Source: CAZEAC01 sp964510065 | GTDB taxonomy: Bacteria > Bdellovibrionota_C > UBA2361 > CAIXSY01 | Assembly (NCBI GenBank): GCA_964510065.1 | Contig: CAZEAC010000127.1 | Coordinates: 1-8,477 of the forward strand | Reading direction: 5' to 3' | Length of the DNA: 8,477 nucleotides | In this document: positions 1-6,714 of the stretch, piece after piece | How the letters are laid out: each line of letters opens with the position of its first letter | Position numbering within the stretch: the first letter of the stretch is position 1 | The notes under the pieces: generated by a model | Told to the model about the DNA's origin: nothing | Seen by the model: the letters and a program-made list of their open reading frames with translations, nothing else | Database searches by the model: none | Translations under genes and position numbers: made by a program

Positions 1-2
1 TG

Positions 3-22
3 AAAAAGGGGGTGCTAGCCCC
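3..22 (-). terminator. Candidate weak intrinsic terminator downstream of the binding-protein gene
   Basis: Read on the minus strand, GGGG, a six-base CTAGCA loop and CCCC(C) are followed directly by five T residues. This resembles a short GC-only hairpin plus U-tract. It lies about 100 nt beyond the stop codon of the minus-strand substrate-binding protein gene and has the right orientation to end its transcript. The stem is only four base pairs, so the call is tentative. Confidence 0.35.
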
Positions 23-119
23 GACAGAACTGAATCAGTTTATAAAAGTGAGCCGCAACTGTATCAGGTACGCGCTCAGCCTGGGACAACTGAGTCGGGC
101 AAATGGAGAGTTTCTGTCG
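22..119. repeat. Non-coding region with three AACTG-type repeats bounded by an 8-bp inverted repeat
   Basis: Three related 11-mers lie in the same orientation: AACTGAATCAG (28-38), AACTGTATCAG (57-67) and AACTGAGTCGG (88-98). Their starts are 29 and 31 bp apart, close to three helical turns. The first is part of the odd palindrome AACTGAATCAGTT. The block is bounded by a perfect inverted repeat, CGACAGAA (22-29) and TTCTGTCG (112-119). A second pair, CCCGAC (20-25) and GTCGGG (94-99), is nested with it. No gene is apparent. It could be a 3' untranslated structure, a set of operators, or chance. Confidence 0.35.
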
Positions 120-121
120 AT

Positions 122-1234
122 TTAGGGCACGTTTTCTATGGCGATGCCACCACCACTAATCCGCTTCATAGAGAGCGGAAAGAGCGCTCGCCGATCTTCA
201 AGCGGGACATCACCGTCCAGAAGTTTTACGCTCTTCACGTTGACTAACGCGCGTTGCATATCTTCAGCTGTCTCAATATCCGGATTCTCTCTAATCGTTT
301 GAAGCAGTGTCGCGATAATGCTGTGACAGGCAAGTGTCATTGCTGACGCGCTTTCATCTTTAAAAAGTCTCGAAAGCTCTGCGCGCAGGCGCGGCCTCTG
401 CAGACTCATCTCGACAAACTGGACGCCTTCCATAGCTCTGCCCCCGGACGCAATTGCTTCCTGCTTGGCCGCCCAGAAATTTGAATAGATTGGCTGTTCG
501 AGTCCCTGCTCTCGAAAGCGCTTTACAATCACTCCTCCCTGCGCCACTCCTACATTCACAAATATCGCATCTGGAGAAGCAGATCGAGTTTTGGAGACAA
601 GAGTGTTAAGGTCGAGGTCTCCCGCCATGATTGTTTCAGTATACACTATCAATCCGGATGCCTGCTTATGAGCCTGCCTGAAATCATCGGAGATCGCCAA
701 GGTCCAATCATCTTCTAATGTAATCATGGCAATCTTTTTCTGACCGCGCGAAAGCATATAGTTCGAGAGCATTTTTGCCTCGGTCTGCGTGCTTGACCAA
801 AATTGAAAGGCATAGGGATTTTGCGGCACGAACTGCGGATGTCCGACCGCGCCCAAGAGCGGCATCTTAAGTTTTAATGAAGCGGGATTAAGTGCCATGC
901 CAACAGGAGAACGGGGAATCAGTACTGCGAGCACGTCTCCTCGTCCAATCATCTGTTGAAATGCGCTAAGTGAGAGTTTCGGATCCGCTTGTGTGTCCTC
1001 AACAAGAAAACGTACAGGACGACCCTCGACTTTATTTTTTTCCAGGTAAAGCCCCTGGGCCGCGACCATACCACGTCTACAGTCTTCGCCAAGATTGGCA
1101 AAAGGGCCGCTTAACGGTAAAAGCACTCCAAAAGTTGGAGTATCTTCGGCGCTGACCACGGAAACTGGCGTCAGCGGAAATAGCAAAAAAGTTATGGCAA
1201 CATTTCGCAGGAAATATCGAAGAAAACGGTGCAT
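122..1234 (-). CDS. Exported Leu/Ile/Val-type ABC transporter substrate-binding protein
   Basis: This 370-residue protein belongs to the periplasmic binding protein family of the LivJ type (Peripla_BP_6-like). The N-terminus has a basic stretch (MHRFLRYFLRN), a hydrophobic core and a likely signal peptidase I site after VSA at residues 27-29, so the mature protein should be periplasmic. Family landmarks are the first strand and loop LLPLSGPFANLG at about 38-49, VEDTQADP at 78-85 for the first lobe, and a second lobe starting near KKIAMITLEDDW at 166-177. The length suits the family. The ligand cannot be read from the sequence; amino acids, amides and aromatic acids are all possible. No permease or ATPase gene is next to it, so it may serve a distant transporter or act as a sensor. 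The ATG at 1234 gives the complete signal peptide, although no clear Shine-Dalgarno sequence precedes it. It is transcribed divergently from the 558-residue protein gene. Confidence 0.85.
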   Translation of the reverse strand: MHRFLRYFLRNVAITFLLFPLTPVSVVSAEDTPTFGVLLPLSGPFANLGEDCRRGMVAAQGLYLEKNKVEGRPVRFLVEDTQADPKLSLSAFQQMIGRGDVLAVLIPRSPVGMALNPASLKLKMPLLGAVGHPQFVPQNPYAFQFWSSTQTEAKMLSNYMLSRGQKKIAMITLEDDWTLAISDDFRQAHKQASGLIVYTETIMAGDLDLNTLVSKTRSASPDAIFVNVGVAQGGVIVKRFREQGLEQPIYSNFWAAKQEAIASGGRAMEGVQFVEMSLQRPRLRAELSRLFKDESASAMTLACHSIIATLLQTIRENPDIETAEDMQRALVNVKSVKLLDGDVPLEDRRALFPLSMKRISGGGIAIENVP

Positions 1235-1350
1235 GTTCTATAGTTTAGCAAATGACGATATTGATTGACAGCAGTCCCTGCCTGGGACTTGAGTAGCCCC
1301 GGAATCCGAGGCAAAATTACTATCCCGCTGTATTTTCGCTTAAGAGACCC
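1235..1350. promoter_or_regulatory. Divergent intergenic region with a palindrome and a consensus -35 box
   Basis: This 116-bp gap separates two divergent genes and must hold both of their promoters if each has its own. It contains AGTCCCTGCCTGGGACT (1273-1289), a 6-bp perfect inverted repeat around a 5-nt spacer, which suits a dimeric regulator's operator or a small hairpin. TTGACA at 1265-1270 is an exact -35 consensus for plus-strand transcription, but no good -10 box follows at 16-18 bp. TACTAT at 1318-1323 is a reasonable -10 but lacks a matching -35. Only a weak AAGAG precedes the ATG at 1351. Exact promoter positions are therefore unresolved. Confidence 0.4.
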
Positions 1351-3027
1351 ATGGAAAACGGTCCTATCGCTACTCCTTCTAATGTCGTTTTGCTGACCAC
1401 TCGGCAGTCAAGCTTCGAGCTTAATTCAGGCCGAATTGGAGCGGAGCGCACCGCCGCGTTTGCTCTGGTTAATTCTATTCTCGCTCGTGCGAATCCGGTA
1501 CCGAGCGCAGCTCAGTTTGAAGAGCGGCTCGCCGAGGTAATAAGTTCAAATCTTCCGACCGTCGCACTTGAGGCACTTGATCCAATTACTTCGGATCAGC
1601 CATCGAGGAACTCTGAAATTGAGAGGCTGCGCAGAGCATTTCTTAAGCTTAAAGAGGCGGTACCGAGCTTTATTAATGTAGTTGTCGAGGAGTCCAAGGG
1701 CGAGGGGGCTATTGAGAAAGCTGCCGAAGACCTTGTCCCCGAAGCGGTGGTAAAAGTGCTTCGCCGGGCGCTCACCGATAGCGTCGTGGCCGAAGTCGCG
1801 ATTATCGTTTCGACCGTTGTCACGGAGTGTTCACGTGGATTGTATTCATCATTAGGAGATCGAATTCGTGGCGGATTGCTTCAGGAGTTGCTCAAGGGTA
1901 AGGGCCGCTTTGAGATTACTCTCTCTGCCTCGGAGTATTGGGTATCAAAAGGCAAACACTCAGTTGCGCTCGTTCCGCCGGCTGTCTTAATTCGTGACTC
2001 AATTGCTACTCTTTTGAAAGAGACCTATTCGGCGAGTGAGGCTGAAGTCAATGAATTCCTTAATCATTGGAATCGAAGCTATCGTGCGCTCGCGCATCTT
2101 GCTCCAAAAATCGAGGTAGCCACTCATCAAAGCTCGGCTCTTGAGAGAGAGCTATTTGCTCCCTCGCCAATTCGCGATGAGTTTAGACGCGATGCGACCG
2201 AAGTTCCCGCCATGCCAGAAGAGACCAAGCGGCAAATAGAGGCTTTACTTTCCGAGCGCCGCGCCGAGAAAACTGCTCGGCACTTTGCACATGCGCTTCG
2301 CGAAGTCCCGGTAGAAACAGGATCTCTTCTGCAGCAGTTGCGGATCGAAGCTAAGGCATACTTTAACCTGCCTTTTTCAAGCCGGAAGCTTCCTGAAGTG
2401 ATTGAAGCATTGCAGCTAAGCTACCTCGGCTACTGGGATTCGGTGCTTTCTGAGGGAGTTATACGAGCGGAGCTCGGCCTTCTACGCCGCGCCGAGCAGG
2501 TAATTGCCGTTCCGACTGAGAATGCAGCGTTGTATCTCGATAATGTTCCGACGATATTTGCCCGCAATATGGCAAATTTTAAAGGCAGCCGTGCAAATGC
2601 TGCCGCAAGTGCGTTGCTCGTTGCCGAAGTGAACAGCATCTCGCAGGTGCTTGATGGAAAACGCCGCGATCATCAGCTTGTGGCGCGGCAGCTATTTAGT
2701 AATGAAAGCTTGGGCGCCGCCCAAGCGCTCCTCGCAAAATTCATTATTGGTGATAGGGTGCATATGCGAAACGAGCATGGTCGCATGCATGGAGAGCTGC
2801 GGCGCGCCTTTCTTGATCCGTCGAACTCTGAAGTGCTGCGCACGCTAGATAATACGCCAGGGATTCTATTGGCGCTGGCGTCTCGAAACGAGGATTATAT
2901 CCGCACCGTGTTTGGCAATATAGGCGAATTAGTAAGGGAGCCTGGAAATAGCCAGGCGCTGGCAAAGCTTGCCGATAGCAAGGTGCCAATATTTCAAGAA
3001 ATTGGTATCAGCGAAGTTGAGTATTAG
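1351..3027 (+). CDS. Hypothetical 558-residue, mostly helical protein of unknown function
   Basis: I do not recognise this protein. It has no signal peptide and no clear membrane span; the most hydrophobic stretch is VVAEVAIIVSTVV at about 145-157. It has a single cysteine (C160). The composition is rich in Ala, Leu, Glu and Arg, and long amphipathic stretches (for example 88-104, 286-316, 366-384) suggest an all-alpha cytoplasmic protein. Near the C-terminus two segments look like degenerate repeats about 40 residues apart: LDPSNSEVLRTLDNTPGILL (488-507) and VREPGNSQALAKLADSKVPI (528-547), sharing P-x-NS-xx-L-xx-L. This hints at a helical-repeat scaffold but is not proof. The ATG at 1351 has only a weak Shine-Dalgarno. 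The stop TAG is formed by a TA dinucleotide plus the first G of the inverted-repeat element, so the original C-terminus may have been longer. The ORF is long, uninterrupted and has ordinary composition, so I believe it is real. Confidence 0.75.
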   Translation: MENGPIATPSNVVLLTTRQSSFELNSGRIGAERTAAFALVNSILARANPVPSAAQFEERLAEVISSNLPTVALEALDPITSDQPSRNSEIERLRRAFLKLKEAVPSFINVVVEESKGEGAIEKAAEDLVPEAVVKVLRRALTDSVVAEVAIIVSTVVTECSRGLYSSLGDRIRGGLLQELLKGKGRFEITLSASEYWVSKGKHSVALVPPAVLIRDSIATLLKETYSASEAEVNEFLNHWNRSYRALAHLAPKIEVATHQSSALERELFAPSPIRDEFRRDATEVPAMPEETKRQIEALLSERRAEKTARHFAHALREVPVETGSLLQQLRIEAKAYFNLPFSSRKLPEVIEALQLSYLGYWDSVLSEGVIRAELGLLRRAEQVIAVPTENAALYLDNVPTIFARNMANFKGSRANAAASALLVAEVNSISQVLDGKRRDHQLVARQLFSNESLGAAQALLAKFIIGDRVHMRNEHGRMHGELRRAFLDPSNSEVLRTLDNTPGILLALASRNEDYIRTVFGNIGELVREPGNSQALAKLADSKVPIFQEIGISEVEY

Positions 3028-3129
3028 GGAACCTCTGAAAAACTAGGCGTTTTGGATTTGCTGGAATTTTGGATGAGATTTGCGCGAAAAGCCAGCGAAG
3101 ACGAAATGCCTAGTTTTTCAGAGGTTCCT
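3027..3129. mobile_element. MITE-like 103-bp inverted-repeat element with TA flanks
   Basis: Two 38-bp arms (3027-3064 and 3092-3129) are inverted copies of each other, matching at 32 of 38 positions and perfectly over 21 bp (3028-3048 against 3108-3128, core AACCTCTGAAAAACTAGGC). A 27-nt spacer separates them, and its edges add a few more pairs. The dinucleotide TA flanks both ends (3025-3026 and 3130-3131), as expected for a TA target duplication of IS630/Tc1-mariner type elements and their non-autonomous derivatives. There is no room for a transposase. The element sits between convergent genes: its first base completes the TAG stop of the plus-strand gene, and its right arm encodes the last five to six codons and the stop of the minus-strand gene. 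It could also act as a bidirectional terminator, but the stem is much longer than such terminators need. The family was not identified. Confidence 0.6.
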
Positions 3130-5092
3130 TAGTCTTACCTTGCGATAAATCAGGCTGAAGCCCAAAAGCCTGCGCAAAATCGTCAGTGCCGACATTGAGC
3201 ATCGACAAGAGAAGCGAAGCCGCGCCAAGCGCAAAACGCGCCCCTTCAGTGCGATGTTCTGAAGCAACTACGTGGCGCGCATATGTCGTTTCAAAAGACT
3301 GCTCATCGGGAAGCTTTATGGAGTTCCTCTCGAGAAGTGCTGAGGAGAGCTCTTGGCTTTTGCAGTCATCAGCGGGCCAGATAATCCGCTCCACAGAAAC
3401 CGCAGAAGCAATAATATTCACCCCCTCGATGAATGGATCTGACGGGATACTAGGATCTAACTGTGAAAGTCCGGTAAGCACAAGCCAATCCGGCCGTACG
3501 ATATCGAGCAGTGTCTTTGCTTCGTCGGCGCTGCCGAAACCGTATTCAAGGACCAAGAACTGCTCGCGGCTTCTTGCCAAAAAGCTCTGTGTACAATAAC
3601 GCCTCGCAAATGAGAAAAACTCACCGACACTTCTCGGCAGAGTGAGCTGAAGCACCGAGAGCGGTAGTCCGATTTCGGTATTGTACGAAAGTATAGACAT
3701 TCGTGTTGGCGCTTTGCGCGCAAGCGCCTCAGTAATTACTCGCTTCGCCACTGTCTTTCCGCGTGCTCCGACAATCCCGATAATCGTCGGTGAATTCCTA
3801 TGAAGGTAGAGTCTAGCTCCAACGCCGAGCAACTTGGCAGCACACCTGCGAATCCAGCCGCGCGTCCCTCTCGTAGTGCTCTGTCGTTGAGAGTGAGGAG
3901 CGCTGTGCCGTGGGGCGCGCGCATGCGTCAGGTACTCGGCGAATCGACCAAGCCCGTCAGTAAGCTCTTCATCGCTTCGACCGAAATTGATTCGAAGGTG
4001 CGATTCGCCGGTAGGTCCAAACGCCACTCCGGGGACCAGCGCTAATCCGGTCTTCTCAAGTATGTCGTAGGCCAAGCGGTGGCTATCTCGAGCAAATGGC
4101 ACAGTATCTTTTACCCGCGGAAATACAAAATAGGTTGCTTGCGGGACTTGATAATCAAGAAGCTGTGACAGCTCATCGAGCTTCTGAATGGTGAATTCTC
4201 TGCGCCGCCGTAAACTTTCTTGGCACATTTTCAAAAAGGGCTCGCCGTAACGCAGCGCGGCCAGTCCGGCGTACTGCGAAACTACTGGCGCGCACGTCAC
4301 CATTGCGTCGTGATACTTCAGTATTTGTGAGGCAAAGTGATCATTGGTCGCGAGAAAACCTACCCTCCACCCGGTCATGGCAAATGCCTTTGAGAACGAA
4401 CAGACGCGAACAACGTGCTCGCGCATCTCCGCAAGCTGTGCCGGCGAAAAATGTGGCTGCTCAACGTAGTAAAAATCTTTATAGACCTCATCGATGATCA
4501 CGATAAGGCCATGCTTTTGCGCCAGTGCACAGAGGCCACGAATGTTTTGCTCGTGGTAGATAGTGCCGGTGGGATTGTTCGGACTGCAATACAGCAGAAC
4601 CTTGGTCCTGTCGCTGATCGCTTTCTCGAGCCGGTGAAGGTCGAACTCAAAGTTTCGCTCTTCGTTCAGTGGCACAAATTTTGGCATGCAGCGCGCGACG
4701 TGCAATGCCCCGATATATGAAGTGTAGGTAGGGGAGGGGAGCAGCACTTCATCTCCGGGTTCGGTGAGTGCAAGCAACGACGCGGTAATTCCCTCAATTG
4801 AACCCGCGGTGACAATGATATCGCGCTCAGGGTCGGCGTAGATCCCCTCGCGCTGAAGCGTTAATGAGATCTCTTCGCGAAGTTCGAGCAATCCATTGGT
4901 GAGCGAGTACTTGTCGCACATTCCGGCGCGAACTCTTTCGAATACAAAGTCGCGGATGCAATCGGGAGTAGCAAAGCTCGGTATCCCTTGCGCGAGGGAG
5001 ACGGATCGGGCGATTTTTGATGCGGCGATCTCGATCGCCTTAATCGGAGAGAGTTTGAATTCACTTGCGCTGTATGCACCGCTTGAAACCAT
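3110..5092 (-). CDS. Fusion of class I/II PLP aminotransferase with a C-terminally truncated MurF-like Mur ligase domain
   Basis: Residues 1-388 form a full-length fold type I aminotransferase of the aspartate/aromatic aminotransferase group. Visible landmarks are the CSPNNPTG motif (169-176), D201 in IIDEVY for the pyridine nitrogen, the Schiff-base lysine K235 in CSFSKAFAMTGWRVGF, and the carboxylate-binding R367 in LRINFGR. The substrate cannot be assigned. A basic, low-complexity linker (about 388-415) leads to a second domain resembling the central ATP-binding domain of MurF: IIGIVGARGKT (437-447) as P-loop, NTEIGLPLSVL (471-481) like MurF NNEIGVPLTLL, VLEYGFG (514-520), IVRPDWLVLTGLSQLD (531-546) and WPADD (572-576). 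The usual His of the NIGxxHLE motif is Gln here (Q544) and the usual carbamoylated Lys is not obvious, so ligase activity is doubtful. Both the N-terminal MurF domain and the C-terminal ligase domain are absent. The last residues (EPLKN) and the stop come from the inverted-repeat element. It starts 6 nt after the receiver gene with no good Shine-Dalgarno, which suggests translational coupling. Confidence 0.85.
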   Translation of the reverse strand: MVSSGAYSASEFKLSPIKAIEIAASKIARSVSLAQGIPSFATPDCIRDFVFERVRAGMCDKYSLTNGLLELREEISLTLQREGIYADPERDIIVTAGSIEGITASLLALTEPGDEVLLPSPTYTSYIGALHVARCMPKFVPLNEERNFEFDLHRLEKAISDRTKVLLYCSPNNPTGTIYHEQNIRGLCALAQKHGLIVIIDEVYKDFYYVEQPHFSPAQLAEMREHVVRVCSFSKAFAMTGWRVGFLATNDHFASQILKYHDAMVTCAPVVSQYAGLAALRYGEPFLKMCQESLRRRREFTIQKLDELSQLLDYQVPQATYFVFPRVKDTVPFARDSHRLAYDILEKTGLALVPGVAFGPTGESHLRINFGRSDEELTDGLGRFAEYLTHARAPRHSAPHSQRQSTTRGTRGWIRRCAAKLLGVGARLYLHRNSPTIIGIVGARGKTVAKRVITEALARKAPTRMSILSYNTEIGLPLSVLQLTLPRSVGEFFSFARRYCTQSFLARSREQFLVLEYGFGSADEAKTLLDIVRPDWLVLTGLSQLDPSIPSDPFIEGVNIIASAVSVERIIWPADDCKSQELSSALLERNSIKLPDEQSFETTYARHVVASEHRTEGARFALGAASLLLSMLNVGTDDFAQAFGLQPDLSQGKTKEPLKN

Positions 5093-5098
5093 AGGCAG

Positions 5099-5488
5099 CT
5101 ACTGCAGGAAGAAGCGTAATGCGCTCACAATGTTCGCGCTAAAGGCAGCAATGTCTGTGCCCTTGAAGATAAATGCTGAGGCGCCCGCACAGTACGCTGC
5201 TTCTATATCTTTCATAAGCTCAGAGGTTGAAAGCTGCAGTACTGGGCGGCTGCTCAGCATAGCATTGCTGCGAATCTCCTTGACCAAGGTTATGCCGGAT
5301 TCGTTACCAAGATTAAAATCAATCATAAATGCGCTGATATTGCGCCCCTGCTGCGCGATTAGCTCGCGGGCCGTGGCAAGCGTGGCTGCTTCAAGTACAC
5401 GGAATGCTGGCCACGTGGCTTTAATCGCACGCAACGTCAAGATGCGATGGGCATCCTCGTCGTCAAGCAGCAGCAATGTTTTTGGCAA
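5099..5488 (-). CDS. Single-domain response regulator (CheY/Rcp1-like receiver)
   Basis: This 129-residue protein is a stand-alone receiver domain without an output domain. The acidic pocket is D9/D10 with E11, the phospho-acceptor is D57 in AFMIDFNLG, the switch Ser/Thr is at S87/T88 in LQLSTSE, and the conserved lysine is K109 in AFIFKGT. All key residues are present, so it should be phosphorylated on D57, presumably by the kinase encoded immediately upstream. With no DNA-binding domain it probably acts by protein contact or in a phosphorelay. The start codon is TTG at 5488, inside the 3' end of the kinase gene (26-nt overlap). It is favoured by a strong GGAGG six bases upstream and by the fact that MPKTLLLLDDE starts the receiver fold directly. 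Confidence 0.92.
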   Translation of the reverse strand: MPKTLLLLDDEDAHRILTLRAIKATWPAFRVLEAATLATARELIAQQGRNISAFMIDFNLGNESGITLVKEIRSNAMLSSRPVLQLSTSELMKDIEAAYCAGASAFIFKGTDIAAFSANIVSALRFFLQ

Positions 5489-6713
5489 TTGTCGCCTCCG
5501 CCCGCCGTAAAGTTACTTTAAATACGCTGCCCTTGCCCTCAACGCTCTCCACCTCAATATGGCCGCCCAGCTTGTCGAGGAGCTTCTTAACGCTCGCAAG
5601 GCCGATACCGAGCCCTTCGACGCGACCCGGGTGCGCGCGTTGAAATGGTCGAAATATAGAATCGCGCTTCTCAGAAGGTATCCCAATGCCGTTGTCCTCC
5701 ACGGCGATCGAAACTAGGCGTGTGCTACGGGTCGGAATCTCACGAATGCTGAGTGTGAGCGGGCGCGAGGGATCGTAGTATTTGAGAGCGTTACCGATTA
5801 AATTGCCGAACACCTGGTAGAGTTTGAGCTGTTCGCCTAAGACAGTAGGCAAGCCCTGTTGAATGGTAATCGAGGCTCCCATGCTCTTTATCTGTGCGGA
5901 ATAATCATCCAGCGCGTCACGCATCACTTGGTCAAGCGCGACCTGCCCGGAGCCGATCTCTTGCACCGATATTCTGGAGTACTCAAGAACACTCATTACC
6001 AGCTGTTCGAGTTTGATTACCGCCCGATCGATGTGGCGCATGGTCTCGGCGGAGTCGGCGCTGAGCACGGGCTTGAGATCGTCTTTTAAAATGCCGAGCA
6101 TGCCTTTAATCGTGACAAGAGGCGCCTTGAGATCGTGAGAAACCATGTAGGCGAAATCCTGTAGGTCTCTATTTTTCTCCTCGACCTGATGTTGATAGCG
6201 CACCATGCCGGTAACATCGATGACTACGGAAAGCGAGTACAATATTGCCCCCGCTGCGTCGGTCACCGGAACAGTACGTACCTCAGCCCACATGTCGATG
6301 CCGCTTTTATGGTAGAAGCGGTAGCGAAAATGAAAAGCCTCGCCGGATCCGACAATTTTGGTTGCTCGTTCGTAGCGCTCACGATCGGACTCGTGCACAA
6401 TTGATCCGAAAAAATCATTCGCGGCGTCATAAATTTCGTTTAGTGAATATCCTGTGAGGACTTCTGTGTAGGGGCTACAGTAGGTCACCTTGCCCGATGG
6501 ATTGCGAATAATCACCGCAGCCGCAAGATTGTCGATGAGCGTTTGGTAGCGATCAATAAGTTGACGATAACGATCTAATGTCGCCGAAAAGCCCTCGTGA
6601 GCGGGTGAAAATTCAGCAGGCAGTATTTTTCGAAGTCTATGCCTGGCCCACAACGATACGATTGCGCCGCAGGCGAGGGCGCCTACGAGAAGTCCCGCCA
6701 AAAAAAAAGACAT
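5463..6713 (-). CDS. Membrane-anchored PAS-domain sensor histidine kinase
   Basis: This is a 416-residue kinase counted from the ATG at 6713. An N-terminal membrane helix (about 3-22, MSFFLAGLLVGALACGAIVSLW) is followed by a short linker, a PAS domain with its PAC tail (about 60-170, including VIIRNPSGKVTYCSP), and a HisKA dimerisation domain with H193 in YMVSHDLKAPLVTIKG. The HATPase domain follows, with N-box NLIGNALKYY (N308), G1 box VEDNGIGIP, and G2 box GLGIGLASVKKLLDKLGG. All catalytic motifs are intact. There is no periplasmic sensor, so the signal is probably cytoplasmic and read by PAS. I chose 6713 because it follows the HDOD stop by one base (TAG-C-ATG) and puts the membrane helix at the N-terminus. 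In-frame alternatives are ATG at 6728 and TTG at 6749. Codons 2-5 contain a run of nine T. The natural partner is the overlapping receiver gene. Confidence 0.92.
   Translation of the reverse strand: MSFFLAGLLVGALACGAIVSLWARHRLRKILPAEFSPAHEGFSATLDRYRQLIDRYQTLIDNLAAAVIIRNPSGKVTYCSPYTEVLTGYSLNEIYDAANDFFGSIVHESDRERYERATKIVGSGEAFHFRYRFYHKSGIDMWAEVRTVPVTDAAGAILYSLSVVIDVTGMVRYQHQVEEKNRDLQDFAYMVSHDLKAPLVTIKGMLGILKDDLKPVLSADSAETMRHIDRAVIKLEQLVMSVLEYSRISVQEIGSGQVALDQVMRDALDDYSAQIKSMGASITIQQGLPTVLGEQLKLYQVFGNLIGNALKYYDPSRPLTLSIREIPTRSTRLVSIAVEDNGIGIPSEKRDSIFRPFQRAHPGRVEGLGIGLASVKKLLDKLGGHIEVESVEGKGSVFKVTLRRAEATIAKNIAAA
5495..5499 (-). promoter_or_regulatory. Strong Shine-Dalgarno GGAGG for the TTG-initiated receiver gene
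   Basis: GGAGG reads on the minus strand within the last codons of the kinase gene, six bases before the TTG start at 5488. It is the best Shine-Dalgarno in the signalling cluster and decides this start codon. It would give the receiver its own initiation, beyond coupling to the kinase. Confidence 0.7.
6700..6708 (-). repeat. Nine-base T homopolymer at the start of the kinase gene
   Basis: Nine consecutive A on the plus strand read as nine T in codons 2-5 of the kinase (ATG TCT TTT TTT TTG). Such tracts are prone to polymerase slippage and to sequencing error. A one-base change here would shift the frame just after the start and stop kinase production. Confidence 0.85.
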
Positions 6714-6714
6714 G

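Noticed and set aside
28..98. The spaced repeats as a CRISPR array or integron attC site
   Set aside because: The repeats are only 11 bp, imperfect and too closely spaced for CRISPR, and no RYYYAAC/GTTRRRY arrangement typical of attC was found.
3027..3129. The inverted repeat as only a bidirectional terminator
   Set aside because: The arms extend 38 bp with TA on both flanks, far beyond what a terminator needs. A terminator function is still possible alongside the element interpretation.
3186..3599. A 137-codon plus-strand open frame opposite the MurF-like domain
   Set aside because: The minus-strand frame shows recognisable Mur ligase motifs; this one is Ser-rich with no recognisable features.
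5220..5228. TCAGAGGTT, matching part of the inverted-repeat element
   Set aside because: Only nine bases match, and they lie inside the conserved receiver gene; this is best explained by chance.
4896..5510. A 204-codon plus-strand open frame
   Set aside because: It runs antisense to the receiver gene and the 5' end of the aminotransferase, both of which have clear conserved motifs. Its translation is Ser/Ala-rich without family features, as expected for a shadow frame.
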